Shown: positions 8,854-17,577 of the stretch, piece by piece
Position numbering within the stretch: position 1 is the stretch's first letter
Layout: each line of letters opens with the position of its first letter
From: Paenibacillus phoenicis
GTDB taxonomy: Bacteria > Bacillota > Bacilli > Paenibacillales > Paenibacillaceae
DNA: 64,000 nucleotides
NCBI RefSeq assembly: GCF_034718895.1
Contig: NZ_JAYERP010000001.1
Coordinates: 3,323,501 to 3,387,500, forward strand
Direction: 5' to 3'
The notes under the pieces: model-generated
Seen by the model: the letters and a program-made list of their open reading frames with translations, nothing else
Databases searched by the model: none
What the model was told of the DNA's origin: nothing
Position numbers and translations under genes: made by a program

Positions 8854-9204
8854 TTAGATCGGATACTCCGGAGATCTGCCGCGGTCATAGAAAATCCGGT
8901 CGATAATCCGGTTCTCCACCTCGGCGTTATGACGTTTCACCCAAGTGTGCACCAGGAAAGCGTCCACAATCCACCAGATCCCGGTAACGATCAGCCCAAC
9001 CACCGTCAGGGACAAGATCAACTGGGTCACGGCCGTTCCGATTTTCCCCATGTAAAAGCGATGTCCCCCAACAATACCAAGGAAATACCATAGTATGTAA
9101 GCCACAATCATGTTTTTCCCCTGGCTTTTCACCTCGGATTCCAGCAGCAGCAATTCCCGGGTATCCAACTGGGACTTGCGGTGCAAGGCATAATCCATAC
9201 TCAT
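8854..9204 (-). CDS. TM2 domain-containing membrane protein
   Basis: 116-residue TM2 protein with the GGHRFYMGKIG signature after a first helix, then a second and third hydrophobic segment ending in IWWIVDAFLV. The N-terminus 'RELLLLESEVKSQGKN' parallels that of its downstream neighbour. ATG 9204 follows GGGGAG. A possible sigmaA promoter lies at 9250-9278 on the minus strand (TTGTTT, 17 bases, TATACT). Function unknown. Confidence 0.8.
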   Translation of the reverse strand: MSMDYALHRKSQLDTRELLLLESEVKSQGKNMIVAYILWYFLGIVGGHRFYMGKIGTAVTQLILSLTVVGLIVTGIWWIVDAFLVHTWVKRHNAEVENRIIDRIFYDRGRSPEYPI

Positions 9205-9372
9205 TACAAAAACTCCCCCTAAATGTAAGAATGAATCAAACTTGAATTAAGTATACAAACTCAAATCTATGAAAACAATGCAATTTTCTCCCATATATTC
9301 ATTTTCTATTATGAAGGTATACCGTACACTCCCTCGTGAATCACTTACTATTCGAAAGTAAAAAAATGCAAA

Positions 9373-9420
9373 TAAAAAAACTGCCCCAGGGTTCGCATAA
9401 ATTCTGCGCCCCTGAGGCAG
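9373..9420 (-). terminator. Intrinsic terminator after ychF
   Basis: Minus strand: CTGCCTCAGG and CCTGGGGCAG form a ten-pair stem around a 20-base loop, followed by TTTTTTTATT. Confidence 0.75.
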
Positions 9421-9447
9421 TGATCCTTCGCTGTTACTCGAGTTGCA

Positions 9448-10548
9448 CTATACGTTAAAGCGGAAATGCATGATATCGCCGTCCTGGACGACGTAGTCTT
9501 TCCCTTCCAGCCGCAGCTGGCCGCGTTCGCGCGCCGCGCTCATCGAACCGGCAGCAACGAGGTCTTCATAAGAGACAACCTCCGCACGGATAAAACCGCG
9601 CTCGAAATCGGAGTGAATCACGCCGGCGGCTTGCGGCGCTTTCGTGCCTTTGCGGATCGTCCAGGCGCGAACTTCTTGAACGCCAGCCGTGAAATACGTA
9701 TACAGGCCAAGCAGACGGTATGCTGCCTGGATTAAGCGATCCAAACCGGAAGCGTTCAGACCAAGCTCCTCCAGGAACATCTTCTTGTCTTCGCCTTCCA
9801 ACTCCGCGATCTCCGCCTCCACCTTGGCGCTGATCGGAACGACTTCGGCGCCTTCAGCCGCAGCAAATTCTTTGACCTGCTGCACAAAAGGATTGTTGTC
9901 CGCATCGCTTACGCCATCCTCGCTAACGTTAGCAGCATACAGCACCGGCTTCAACGTCAGCAGGTGCAAATCGCGCACGATCAACTTCTCTTCGTCCGTC
10001 AGCTCTACGCTGCGCGCCGGCTGATCGTTATACAGCGCCTCCTTGATCCGTTCCAGGACCTCAACTTCCTGTGCGTATTGCTTGTTGCCGCCCTTCATAT
10101 TTTTCTTGGCGCGTTCGATCCGTTTCTCCACGCTCTCCACGTCAGCCAAGATCAATTCCAGGTTAATCGTTTGGATGTCGCTGATCGGGTTGATTTTGCC
10201 GTCCACGTGCGTAATGTTCTCGTCCTCGAAGCAGCGAACCACGTGAACGATCGCGTCCACCTCGCGGATATGGGCCAAGAACTTGTTGCCAAGTCCCTCC
10301 CCCTTGCTCGCACCGCGGACCAACCCGGCGATATCCACAAATTCAAAAGCTGTCGGAACCGTCCGATTCGGAACCACCAGTTCGGTCAGCTTGTCGAGCC
10401 GCTCGTCCGGCACTTCCACGACGCCGACGTTCGGATCGATCGTACAAAACGGATAGTTGGCGGATTCCGCCCCCGCCTGGGTTATCGCGTTAAACAGTGT
10501 GGACTTCCCCACGTTCGGCAAACCCACAATGCCTGCTTTCAAAGCCAT
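9448..10548 (-). CDS. ychF: Redox-regulated ATPase YchF (Obg-family P-loop protein)
   Basis: 366-residue P-loop ATPase of the Obg/OLA1 family that binds ribosomes and takes part in stress and translation control. Visible: Walker [10 protein letters not shown] (9-17), the [10 protein letters not shown] switch II stretch, and an Asn-Val-Ser-Glu motif in place of the usual NKxD specificity motif; this change is the hallmark of ATP rather than GTP preference. A helical coiled-coil insertion follows the G domain, and the C-terminal TGS domain ends in the conserved '[15 protein letters not shown]'. It is monocistronic with its own terminator. Confidence 0.96.
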   Translation of the reverse strand: MALKAGIVGLPNVGKSTLFNAITQAGAESANYPFCTIDPNVGVVEVPDERLDKLTELVVPNRTVPTAFEFVDIAGLVRGASKGEGLGNKFLAHIREVDAIVHVVRCFEDENITHVDGKINPISDIQTINLELILADVESVEKRIERAKKNMKGGNKQYAQEVEVLERIKEALYNDQPARSVELTDEEKLIVRDLHLLTLKPVLYAANVSEDGVSDADNNPFVQQVKEFAAAEGAEVVPISAKVEAEIAELEGEDKKMFLEELGLNASGLDRLIQAAYRLLGLYTYFTAGVQEVRAWTIRKGTKAPQAAGVIHSDFERGFIRAEVVSYEDLVAAGSMSAARERGQLRLEGKDYVVQDGDIMHFRFNV

Positions 10549-10620
10549 ATCATTGACAACTCCTCATTCGTGTAATTGCTCAACTTCCTTCAACCATAGT
10601 AACGATACGCCGGGAATATT

Positions 10621-10944
10621 TCAAGGATAACGCTCCAAGGTTTTGAACATCTGTATGTCCGTGACCGTGTAACCCATCTTTTGATACAAACGAAACGCCC
10701 GCTGGTTATGTCCGAACACATGAAGGCCAATCCTATTCAACCCCAATTCGCGCACCTTTTCCTCCAGCGCGGTCATCGCCGCTTGGCCGTAACCTTGGCC
10801 CTGGAATTCATCATAGATCAAGATATCGAGGATAAAAGCTACCGGACCTTTTTCCTGCTCCAGCACATTAAACCAAAGATGGCCCACAGGCGTTTGCTGT
10901 TCTTTCTCCTTCACACTGAACAGATAGGCCCCCTCCGTCTCCAA
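10621..10944 (-). pseudogene. GNAT acetyltransferase lacking its N-terminal part
   Basis: 107 codons encode only the acetyl-CoA-binding C-terminal half of a GNAT enzyme: the IYDEFQGQGYGQAAM P-loop-like motif A, then HVFGHNQRAFRLYQKMGY motif B. Family members of this type usually carry about 50-60 more N-terminal residues. In frame, a TAG lies five codons before the only candidate start, a TTG at 10944, which has no clear ribosome site. The break lies against the end of the ECF transporter operon, suggesting deletion of the gene's 5' part. A functional short form cannot be excluded. Confidence 0.55.
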
Positions 10945-10975
10945 ATCATCCGAACCCTAATTCACTCACGATCAT

Positions 10976-11806
10976 CTATCCAAACGGATACCAAAAGCCT
11001 TGAAGCAAGCTTTGCTTCAGACCTACGCCGGTCGCCAGCAACACGACGCACAGCAGCGCGATCAGCTTATCGCTTCCCGTCATGACGGTGCCCATGTACC
11101 AGGTTCGCCGCGGCTTCGTGCCGAATCCGCGCAGGTCCATGGCATCGGACACCGATTCGATCCGCTGCAGCGAAGATTGCAGCAGCGGCACAACCGCCTG
11201 CGTTAAATTCCGCGCCCGTTGCAGCAGTGTGCCATCGCCGCGGGAGATGCCGAGCCCGCGCATCTGCAGCGCATTGAGAATCGTGCGGAATTCCTTTGTC
11301 AAATCGGGAATGTAGCGAAAAGCAATGCTGACCGCATATGCCAGCTTGTAAGGCACGCCTAACTTGTTTAAGCTGGCTGCAAAACGGCTGGGGTGCGTCG
11401 TAAAGATAAATAGCAGCGTGATCGGCAGCAGCGTGAGATATTTCAGCGACAGCGTCAACACGTAAAACAACGTTTCTGCATTAATCGTATCATAGCCCAG
11501 CGGGATGAACGGCGTATCACTTCCGGTTAGCGTCGTGCCGAAGCGAGGCGTAATCAGCAGAATAAAAATGCTGTTAATCACAGTAAAAACCATCAGAGCC
11601 CAAAACAAAAGCGCCATTTTTCGGAAAGGAACCCGGGCGAGCAGCAGCATCGTAACCCCGCCGGCCAGCATGACGACAAATACACGCAAATCCATGAACA
11701 GGAAGGTAACGACAGTCCAGGTCAAGAGCAGGATCAGCTTAACGGCGGCATCCATCCGATGAAAGAAAGATTCCCCGGCAACGTATAATCCGCTCGTTTG
11801 GTTCAT
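10976..11806 (-). CDS. ECF transporter transmembrane (T) component
   Basis: 276-residue EcfT/CbiQ-type protein that couples the two ATPases to the substrate-binding S component of an energy-coupling-factor vitamin importer. About five hydrophobic helices precede two Arg-Gly signature motifs in the cytoplasmic coupling helices (NALQMRGLGISRGD and SDAMDLRGFGTKPRR), which contact the ATPase domains. Its start overlaps the ATPase stop by four bases (ATGA). Closest remembered relative is YkoC of the YkoEDC system. Confidence 0.85.
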   Translation of the reverse strand: MNQTSGLYVAGESFFHRMDAAVKLILLLTWTVVTFLFMDLRVFVVMLAGGVTMLLLARVPFRKMALLFWALMVFTVINSIFILLITPRFGTTLTGSDTPFIPLGYDTINAETLFYVLTLSLKYLTLLPITLLFIFTTHPSRFAASLNKLGVPYKLAYAVSIAFRYIPDLTKEFRTILNALQMRGLGISRGDGTLLQRARNLTQAVVPLLQSSLQRIESVSDAMDLRGFGTKPRRTWYMGTVMTGSDKLIALLCVVLLATGVGLKQSLLQGFWYPFG

Positions 11807-13605
11807 GCTCGTTTCACCTTCTTTTCCGCTGCGATAAAAGCTTCCACAAAGCGTGAAGGCGAGGTGAGCCCCTGAGCCTTCGCGAAGCGGGCCAGACTCG
11901 TCTCCCGCAGGTTGGCCCTAGCGGTTAGATCTCCATCTGCGAGAATCCGTGCCACCGTATCCTCTGCGATAATCCGGCCCCCGGCCATCACCGCTGCCCG
12001 ATCCGCATATTCCAACGCCAAATGCATATCGTGCGTGATGAACAAGAACGCCATTCCCTCCGCGGCCAGCCGGGCAATAAATTCCATAAATTCGGTATAA
12101 TGCCGATAATCCTGTCCCGCCGTCGGCTCGTCCAAGATCATGAGCTTCGGCTGAAGCGCCAGGATGGCCGCGATGCTCAGCCGCTTCTTCTGCCCGAAGC
12201 TCAGCGCGGAAACCGGCCAGTTGCGGTACGGGTACAGCCCGCAAATCCGCAGCGCCTCATCCGCCCGCCGCCCTCGCTCAGGTTCGGGTACACCGCGTGC
12301 CGCGAGGCCAATTCGAACCTCGTCCCGCACGATGTGCTGGGTCAGCATGTGATGCGGGTGTTGCATCACATAGCCGATCGCTTCGCCGCGTCGGCGAATC
12401 GACCAGTCATTGATCACCTCGCCGGACAGGCGCATCTCGCCCTTACTCGGCTTAAGCAAGCCGGTGATCAACCCTGACAGCGTCGATTTGCCAGCCCCGT
12501 TGCTGCCAAGCAGAGCCACAGTCTCACCTGCACGGACGGTCAGCGAGACGTCCTCCACCGCATTCGTGCCCGGCTCGTAGGCAAACGACACACCCCGCAA
12601 CTCAAGCAGCGGCTCTCCGACGCCGCCCCGTACAACCAGCGGAACCGAAGCCGCCCAGCTCTCGAGCCGCTCCCGCAGTTGAGGCTCACTCCCACCCGTC
12701 CGCTGTCTGTCATCCTTCATCCGCTCACTGTCGTCCTGCTCGTTCCCTTCACCCTTACCATCCAGCATCACCACATGTTCTTGGAGCCGTAATGCCGCCG
12801 GGTCAGTCAAGCCGGTGAAGTTCGACAACGACAGCCCCGCATGACACAGCGCGTCCAAGTACAGCGGCTGGCGCAGGCCGTACTGAGGGAGGATCCCCGC
12901 AGCGAGCAGCTCGTCCGGCATGCCAATCGCCGTGATCTCCCCCTCGTTCATGACAATGACGCGGTCGATATGCTCCAGCAGCACATCCTCGGCGCGATGC
13001 TCGATAAGGATGACCGTTTTTCCTTGGTTGCGGTGAATCTCGTCAATCAGCCGCATCGCTTTGGCGCCGCTGGCTGGGTCCAAATTCGCGAGCGGCTCGT
13101 CAAACAGCAAAATATCCGCTTGCGTCGACAATACACCGGCCAGCGATACCTGCTGTTTTTGCCCGCCGGAAAGCTCATGAGGTCCCCGGGCTTCAAAGGC
13201 TCGCATGCCCACCAGATCCAGCGCCGAAAAAACAGCCTCCTTCATCACATCCTGCGGAGTCGCCTCGTTTTCCAGTTGGAACGCCACATCCTCGCCAACC
13301 GTCTGACCAACGAACTGGGCATCCGGATTTTGCAGGATCGTACCGACCCGGCGGCTGCGCTCGAAGATCGTCATCGCCGAAGCATCTTGGCCTTCCAGCA
13401 GCAGCTGCCCCGAAATTTCACCGCCGTATGAAAAGGGAATTAGCCCATTGATACAATGGGCTAACGTCGACTTGCCGGAGCCGCTGGGGCCGGCGATCCA
13501 TATTTTCTCCCCGCGTGCGATCTCTAAGTGGATGTTCTTTAGCGTAGGTTCGCTTTGATTTTTGTACCGAAAACTGAAATGTCGGAAAGTTATGACAGGC
13601 TGCAT
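11803..13605 (-). CDS. ECF transporter ATP-binding protein with two fused ATPase domains (YkoD-like)
   Basis: 600-residue fusion of two ABC ATPases, equivalent to EcfA and EcfA' in one chain. Domain 1 has Walker A GPSGSGKST (39-47), a Q-loop LQNPDAQ and the signature ELSGGQKQQ. Domain 2 has Walker A GSNGAGKST (about 370), MQHPHHM and a slightly unusual signature ALSFGQKKR, where Gly-Gly is replaced by Phe-Gly, then LMILDEPTAGQD. The Gln-rich and acidic linker (about residues 280-320) is disordered. Lies between the S gene (15-base gap) and the T gene (4-base overlap). Confidence 0.9.
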   Translation of the reverse strand: MQPVITFRHFSFRYKNQSEPTLKNIHLEIARGEKIWIAGPSGSGKSTLAHCINGLIPFSYGGEISGQLLLEGQDASAMTIFERSRRVGTILQNPDAQFVGQTVGEDVAFQLENEATPQDVMKEAVFSALDLVGMRAFEARGPHELSGGQKQQVSLAGVLSTQADILLFDEPLANLDPASGAKAMRLIDEIHRNQGKTVILIEHRAEDVLLEHIDRVIVMNEGEITAIGMPDELLAAGILPQYGLRQPLYLDALCHAGLSLSNFTGLTDPAALRLQEHVVMLDGKGEGNEQDDSERMKDDRQRTGGSEPQLRERLESWAASVPLVVRGGVGEPLLELRGVSFAYEPGTNAVEDVSLTVRAGETVALLGSNGAGKSTLSGLITGLLKPSKGEMRLSGEVINDWSIRRRGEAIGYVMQHPHHMLTQHIVRDEVRIGLAARGVPEPERGRRADEALRICGLYPYRNWPVSALSFGQKKRLSIAAILALQPKLMILDEPTAGQDYRHYTEFMEFIARLAAEGMAFLFITHDMHLALEYADRAAVMAGGRIIAEDTVARILADGDLTARANLRETSLARFAKAQGLTSPSRFVEAFIAAEKKVKRA

Positions 13606-13620
13606 TTTTTCAGTAAACTC

Positions 13621-14187
13621 CTATCTATCCACGCTTAAATTCGAGTTGCTGCGGTTGCGTCTCACATAAGCCAGCACCGCCGGTAATCCCAGAATGAGAA
13701 ACACGGCTAAGTTGGCCAGCCCAGCGGAAATGACCTGAACCAAAATTTTATCGTTGGGTTCCCCCATCACGAAGATATCAAAATACCCGGAAAACGCCAG
13801 GGAAACGAAGATCCCCACAATCCCATACACCACAAACCAGGCCACGTGGTTCTTCTTCATCTGCCCTTCCTGAGCGTTGAAATCCTTAGCCAAATAAATC
13901 AGGCCCATAAACGCCGCAGTAATGCCTGAGCCAAGTGCCCAGCCCCACCAAACGGTGCCGCTTGTAATCAAATCGTTGATCACGTGTCCGATAAATCCGG
14001 CGATAAAGCCAACAACCGGCCCAAACAACGCACCGAAAATCGCCAGCAAAGCGATCGCCGGCCGAAGCTGCGTATCCGGCGCAATCGGGATGCCAATCCA
14101 ACTGGTCGCTCCATAGAGCGCAGCGCCAATCCCGATGGTTACCACCGTTCTCGTGCTCCACTTCCACAATGAAGGTTTCATATCCAT
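13621..14187 (-). CDS. ECF transporter S component, UPF0397 family
   Basis: 188-residue integral membrane substrate-binding subunit. The segment IPIAPDTQLRPAIALLAIF followed by GALFGPVVGFIAGFIGHVINDL and WWGWALGSGI is characteristic of UPF0397 proteins (ECF-type S components). Five to six helices are visible. The substrate cannot be read from sequence; riboflavin, thiamine or methionine precursors have been proposed for relatives. It is the first gene of a three-gene operon with YkoD- and YkoC-like partners, and its leader contains the candidate structured RNA at 14247-14325. ATG 14187 follows AAAGGAGAGGGAG. Confidence 0.85.
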   Translation of the reverse strand: MDMKPSLWKWSTRTVVTIGIGAALYGATSWIGIPIAPDTQLRPAIALLAIFGALFGPVVGFIAGFIGHVINDLITSGTVWWGWALGSGITAAFMGLIYLAKDFNAQEGQMKKNHVAWFVVYGIVGIFVSLAFSGYFDIFVMGEPNDKILVQVISAGLANLAVFLILGLPAVLAYVRRNRSNSNLSVDR

Positions 14188-14246
14188 CTCCCTCTCCTTT
14201 ACATCAAAGCCCGCAACAAACCCAGGTTTGCAGCAGATATGTATTT

Positions 14247-14325
14247 ACCGGTCGCCGTTTCCCTATCGAAGGAAGATGTCAGGTTGCCGTCACGCAGACC
14301 GGTGTTTCCTTCAATATAATAGGGA
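14247..14325 (-). ncRNA. Candidate pseudoknotted cis-regulatory RNA in the UPF0397 operon leader
   Basis: On the minus strand three perfect 7-bp helices can form in 79 bases: P1 (14319-14325 with 14260-14266, TCCCTAT/ATAGGGA), P2 nested inside it (14306-14312 with 14268-14274, GAAGGAA/TTCCTTC), and a pseudoknot in which ACCGGTC of the P2 loop (14297-14303) pairs with GACCGGT downstream (14247-14253). A further small hairpin (CAAAC/GTTTG, about 14216-14231) lies between this and the ribosome site. I could not match it to TPP, FMN, cobalamin, SAM, THF or preQ1 consensus motifs. Riboswitch function is inference. Confidence 0.45.
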
Positions 14326-14463
14326 TTCCGTCCGATTGCAACAAATTCTTACTAGATTAGTTGGAATTATGAAACGGGATGATGGAATATGATCTTGGAC
14401 GATTTGAAACATGACGGGCCAGCTCCGTTCAGCGGACGCCCCCTGCCTGGGCCGACCTCTCAC

Positions 14464-14760
14464 CATTATCCCTCTGAATCAGCCAGAGGGGAGCAAACAA
14501 CTTCAGGAAGGGAACGCTCATCACGGAACATCAGATTCGTTCTTTTGATACCATTCACTGGTCGGGCCGGTCGGGTTGCGGGTTTTAACCTTGGTTCCCA
14601 TGTTCCTGGCGTCCCTGACAGAAAGGGATAATTACGTAAAAAGCCCCCAAAGATACCCCACACGGTTCAAATCGGAACCCCATGGGATAAGTAATCCCCT
14701 ACCAACTTCTAGCTGAATGAGAGGGATACCTGAATAAGGGGGATAATCCATTAAAACGGC
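14464..14760. repeat. Scattered hairpin-repeat copies between the ECF operon and idi
   Basis: The 14326-14804 gap has no convincing gene. It holds a forward copy of the ATTATCCC element at 14464 whose arms read CCCTCTG and CAGAGGG, i.e. a perfect 7-bp stem made by paired changes. Inverted copies lie at 14618-14633 (CAGAAAGGGATAAT) and around 14737-14750 (GGGGGATAATCC). Confidence 0.6.
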
Positions 14761-14804
14761 CGATCGGCCAACATCCCTTTCCTCAAGGTCGCGATGCACC
14801 CCCA

Positions 14805-15833
14805 CTACTCGCGGCGCACGAGCCGCGATGTGTTCCGCAGCGCCGGAATGCTCCCGGCGCCGATGCCGAACATGGCAGTGCGGAGCTCCAGCTCAACGCG
14901 CTCCAGAAGCGCGTCCAGCTGCTCCTCCGACTGCACTGCCGGTTCGAGCAGCGCCCGGCCGAACCCGGCCAGGTCCGCACCAAGCGCCAGCGCTTTGGCA
15001 GCGTCCACGCCGGTGTTCAGGCCGCCGCTGCCAATCAGGGCGGCGTCGGGCACCGCCGCCCGCACCTCGCGGATGCATTCGGCGGTGGGGATTCCCCAAT
15101 CCGCGAATGCCTCCGCGGCCGCGCGGCGCACGGGGTCGCTGCCGCGGAACTTCTCGACCTGGCTCCACGAGGTGCCGCCGGCGCCTGCGACGTCGATGAA
15201 GGCGACGCCTGCTTCGCGCAGCCGTTTTGCCGTAGCGCCGTCGATGCCCCAGCCGACCTCCTTTACGCCAACTGGAATCGGCAGCTCTCGGCACACCTCC
15301 TCGATCCGCCGCAGCAGTCCGCCGAAGTTCGTATCTCCCTCCGGCTGGAACACCTCCTGCAGGCTGTTCAGATGCAGCACCAGCATGTCCGCTCCGGCGA
15401 TCTCCACCGCCCGCTTGCAATCCTCCGGCCCGTAGCCGTAATTGAGCTGCACCGCGCCTAAGTTGGCGATGATCGGGATGGTCGGCGCAAACCGACGCAC
15501 GGCAAACGTATGCGCTAGCTCGTCCCGCTCAACGGCGGCCCGGACCGAGCCGACGCCCATGGCCCAACCGCGCCGCTCCGCCGCTTCGGCTAGGCGCGCA
15601 TTGATCTCGCCGGCCAGCCGGCTGCCGCCGGTCATCGAGCTGATCAGGAGCGGCGTTCGCAACGATGCGCCGAGAAACGCCGTCTTTAGGCTGATCTCGG
15701 CGAAATCCAGCTCTGGCAAGGCGTTATGGCGAAAGCGGTATTTTTCAAAGCCGTTCAGGATGCCCTCCGCATTCACTTGCTCCTCCAGACAGAGCCGGAT
15801 ATGCTCGGTTTTGCGTTCCGATGTGGGTTCCAT
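14805..15833 (-). CDS. fni: Type 2 isopentenyl-diphosphate delta-isomerase
   Basis: FMN- and NADPH-dependent enzyme interconverting isopentenyl and dimethylallyl diphosphate for isoprenoid synthesis. The 342-residue protein shows the N-terminal ERKTEHIRLCL segment, PLLISSMTGGS in the barrel core, the AVQLNYGYG stretch, LHLNSLQEVFQPEGD with the catalytic-site residues, KEVGWGID, and the GSGGLNTGVD phosphate loop. ATG 15833 was preferred to a GTG three codons upstream because AAAGGAGA sits ten bases before it but only one base before the GTG. Very GC-rich third positions. Confidence 0.95.
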   Translation of the reverse strand: MEPTSERKTEHIRLCLEEQVNAEGILNGFEKYRFRHNALPELDFAEISLKTAFLGASLRTPLLISSMTGGSRLAGEINARLAEAAERRGWAMGVGSVRAAVERDELAHTFAVRRFAPTIPIIANLGAVQLNYGYGPEDCKRAVEIAGADMLVLHLNSLQEVFQPEGDTNFGGLLRRIEEVCRELPIPVGVKEVGWGIDGATAKRLREAGVAFIDVAGAGGTSWSQVEKFRGSDPVRRAAAEAFADWGIPTAECIREVRAAVPDAALIGSGGLNTGVDAAKALALGADLAGFGRALLEPAVQSEEQLDALLERVELELRTAMFGIGAGSIPALRNTSRLVRRE

Positions 15834-15878
15834 GCCGTACACTCTCCTTTTCCGCGAAATACACAGGGATTACCCCTG

Positions 15879-17387
15879 TTACAACAGCGGAGATAATAGC
15901 CGGGCCGCGGATTCCGCCAGACGTACCGGGATTTTCTTATTCATAAATTCGTCCTTGTCGATCAGCTTCGCCGACAGAAGATCGCGTTCGAAATTGTTGA
16001 CAACCTTAGTTACGCTTTCGTTTTGCACCAGGAGTGCGTTCACCTCAAAATTCAAATGGAAGCTGCGCATATCCATGTTCGCTGTTCCGATCGTGGCTAC
16101 TTCCCCGTCAACGATCAGCAGCTTGGAATGCAGAAAGCCTTTTTCGTATTCGAAGATTTTCACCCCAACCTCCAGCAGCGATGGGAAGTACGAATGGGAT
16201 GCCAGGAACGGCAGCCATTTGTCCGGTCTGGCCGGGAACAGGATACGCACGTCGATCCCCGATAAGCCGGCCACGCGCAGCGCGGTCAGGATATCCTCAT
16301 CCGGAATAAAGTACGGCGTCGCCAGCCATACCGACTTCTTCGCTGATGTGATCATCGCAAAGAAGATGTTCTTGAGCGTCCGGCTTTCGTTGTCAGGCCC
16401 GCTTGGCACGATCTGCACCGCGCCGCTGCAGCCCTGCTCCAGCTCAGGAGACAGGTAGGCGAGATCCATAATTTTCTCCCCGGTGACGTACTGCCAGTCT
16501 TGCAGGAAAATGATTTGCAACGACCGGACCGCCTCCCCTTTAACCAGCATGTGGGTATCTCGCCAGAAGCCGTACGTCTTGCTGCGGCTCAAATATTCGT
16601 CGCCGACGTTGAGACCGCCGATAAATCCAGTATTGCCGTCGATCACGACGATCTTGCGGTGGTTGCGATAATTCACCCGGCTCGACAAAGACAAAAAACG
16701 CATCGGCCCGTAAATCCCAACCTTCACTCCTGCAGCGCGCAGCTCCGCGATAAACGATTTGGGCAAGCCGATGCTGCCTACCGCGTCAAACATAAAACGG
16801 ACCTCAACCCCGGCCCGTGCCTTTTCTATCAGCGTTTTCTGAATTTCCCGTCCGATGTCGTCGGCACGGTAGATATAGTATTCCATATGGATATGATGCT
16901 TGGCTTTCTTTAGCTCGCGCAGCAGGTTCGTAAACGTCTCTTCCCCGTTGGTCAACACGTACGTGCGGGTTGCCATTGAGAATGGCGTGCGAGCCAGCCG
17001 CTGGGACAGATGCAGCAAGCGCTGTTGACTGGGACTAAACTGCGACAAATCCCGAGGCAGCGGGTGAGCGCTGCGGTCGATCCGCTCATAGCTGAGGCGA
17101 TCCTGCTCCGCTTTTTTATCGAATTTACGCCGCTTGAAGTAATTTTGGCCCAGCAGAAAATAAAGCACCAGCCCGACGACCGGCAGCAAAGCAAGCACGA
17201 GAATCCAGGCCACCGTGCTGGAAGGATTGCGGTTCTCCATAAAAATGGCGAAGCCGATCGTAATGACGGTCAGCGTTTGGAAGATACTAACGAGCGTACC
17301 CCCAAATTTACCGAAGACGCCAAATCCAAAATAATAGAAAGCAAATAATATTGCGGCGATGATAATGATTTGAAGTCCCCGTCTCAT
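15879..17387 (-). CDS. cls: Cardiolipin synthase
   Basis: Membrane phospholipase-D-family enzyme that condenses phosphatidylglycerol molecules to cardiolipin. The 502-residue chain has two N-terminal transmembrane helices (about 7-25 and 57-80) and two HxKxxxxD catalytic motifs, H243-K245-D250 (HRKIVVID) and HSKLLIVD in the C-terminal half, each followed by an Ile/Gly-Gly or Gly-Thr segment typical of PLD domains. ATG 17387 follows GAGGGAG. It runs divergently from the TetR gene at 17578. Confidence 0.94.
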   Translation of the reverse strand: MRRGLQIIIIAAILFAFYYFGFGVFGKFGGTLVSIFQTLTVITIGFAIFMENRNPSSTVAWILVLALLPVVGLVLYFLLGQNYFKRRKFDKKAEQDRLSYERIDRSAHPLPRDLSQFSPSQQRLLHLSQRLARTPFSMATRTYVLTNGEETFTNLLRELKKAKHHIHMEYYIYRADDIGREIQKTLIEKARAGVEVRFMFDAVGSIGLPKSFIAELRAAGVKVGIYGPMRFLSLSSRVNYRNHRKIVVIDGNTGFIGGLNVGDEYLSRSKTYGFWRDTHMLVKGEAVRSLQIIFLQDWQYVTGEKIMDLAYLSPELEQGCSGAVQIVPSGPDNESRTLKNIFFAMITSAKKSVWLATPYFIPDEDILTALRVAGLSGIDVRILFPARPDKWLPFLASHSYFPSLLEVGVKIFEYEKGFLHSKLLIVDGEVATIGTANMDMRSFHLNFEVNALLVQNESVTKVVNNFERDLLSAKLIDKDEFMNKKIPVRLAESAARLLSPLL

Positions 17388-17485
17388 GTTATACTCCCTC
17401 TTTACCTATTGATGCATGTGATTATATTCTACATGAACGCTCGAATTCTTCCTACTGGTGGGAGGAAAAATGTACATACGCTCAT

Positions 17486-17514
17486 TTGTATCCGCCTGGG
17501 CTTTATACTATAAT
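17486..17514 (+). promoter_or_regulatory. sigmaA-type promoter of the TetR-RND operon
   Basis: TTGTAT (17486-17491), a 17-base spacer and TATAAT (17509-17514), about 65 bases before the TTG start of the TetR gene. No clear palindromic operator was recognised. Confidence 0.6.
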
Positions 17515-17577
17515 CGATAATGACCATGGAGTCAGAACGAGAACCCATGAGTCAGAGGAAGGGGGTTCAGTTTTTAT

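Noticed and set aside
14188..14340. TPP or other known riboswitch before the ECF operon
   Set aside because: The CTGAGA and ACC...GATC-type TPP cores are absent, and a GATAGGGAAACGGC segment only superficially resembles the TPP 3' end. Consensus pieces of FMN, cobalamin and SAM elements were also not found.
14466..14663. 65-codon minus-strand ORF
   Set aside because: It spans two repeat copies and contains the same translated repeat pattern as other array ORFs.
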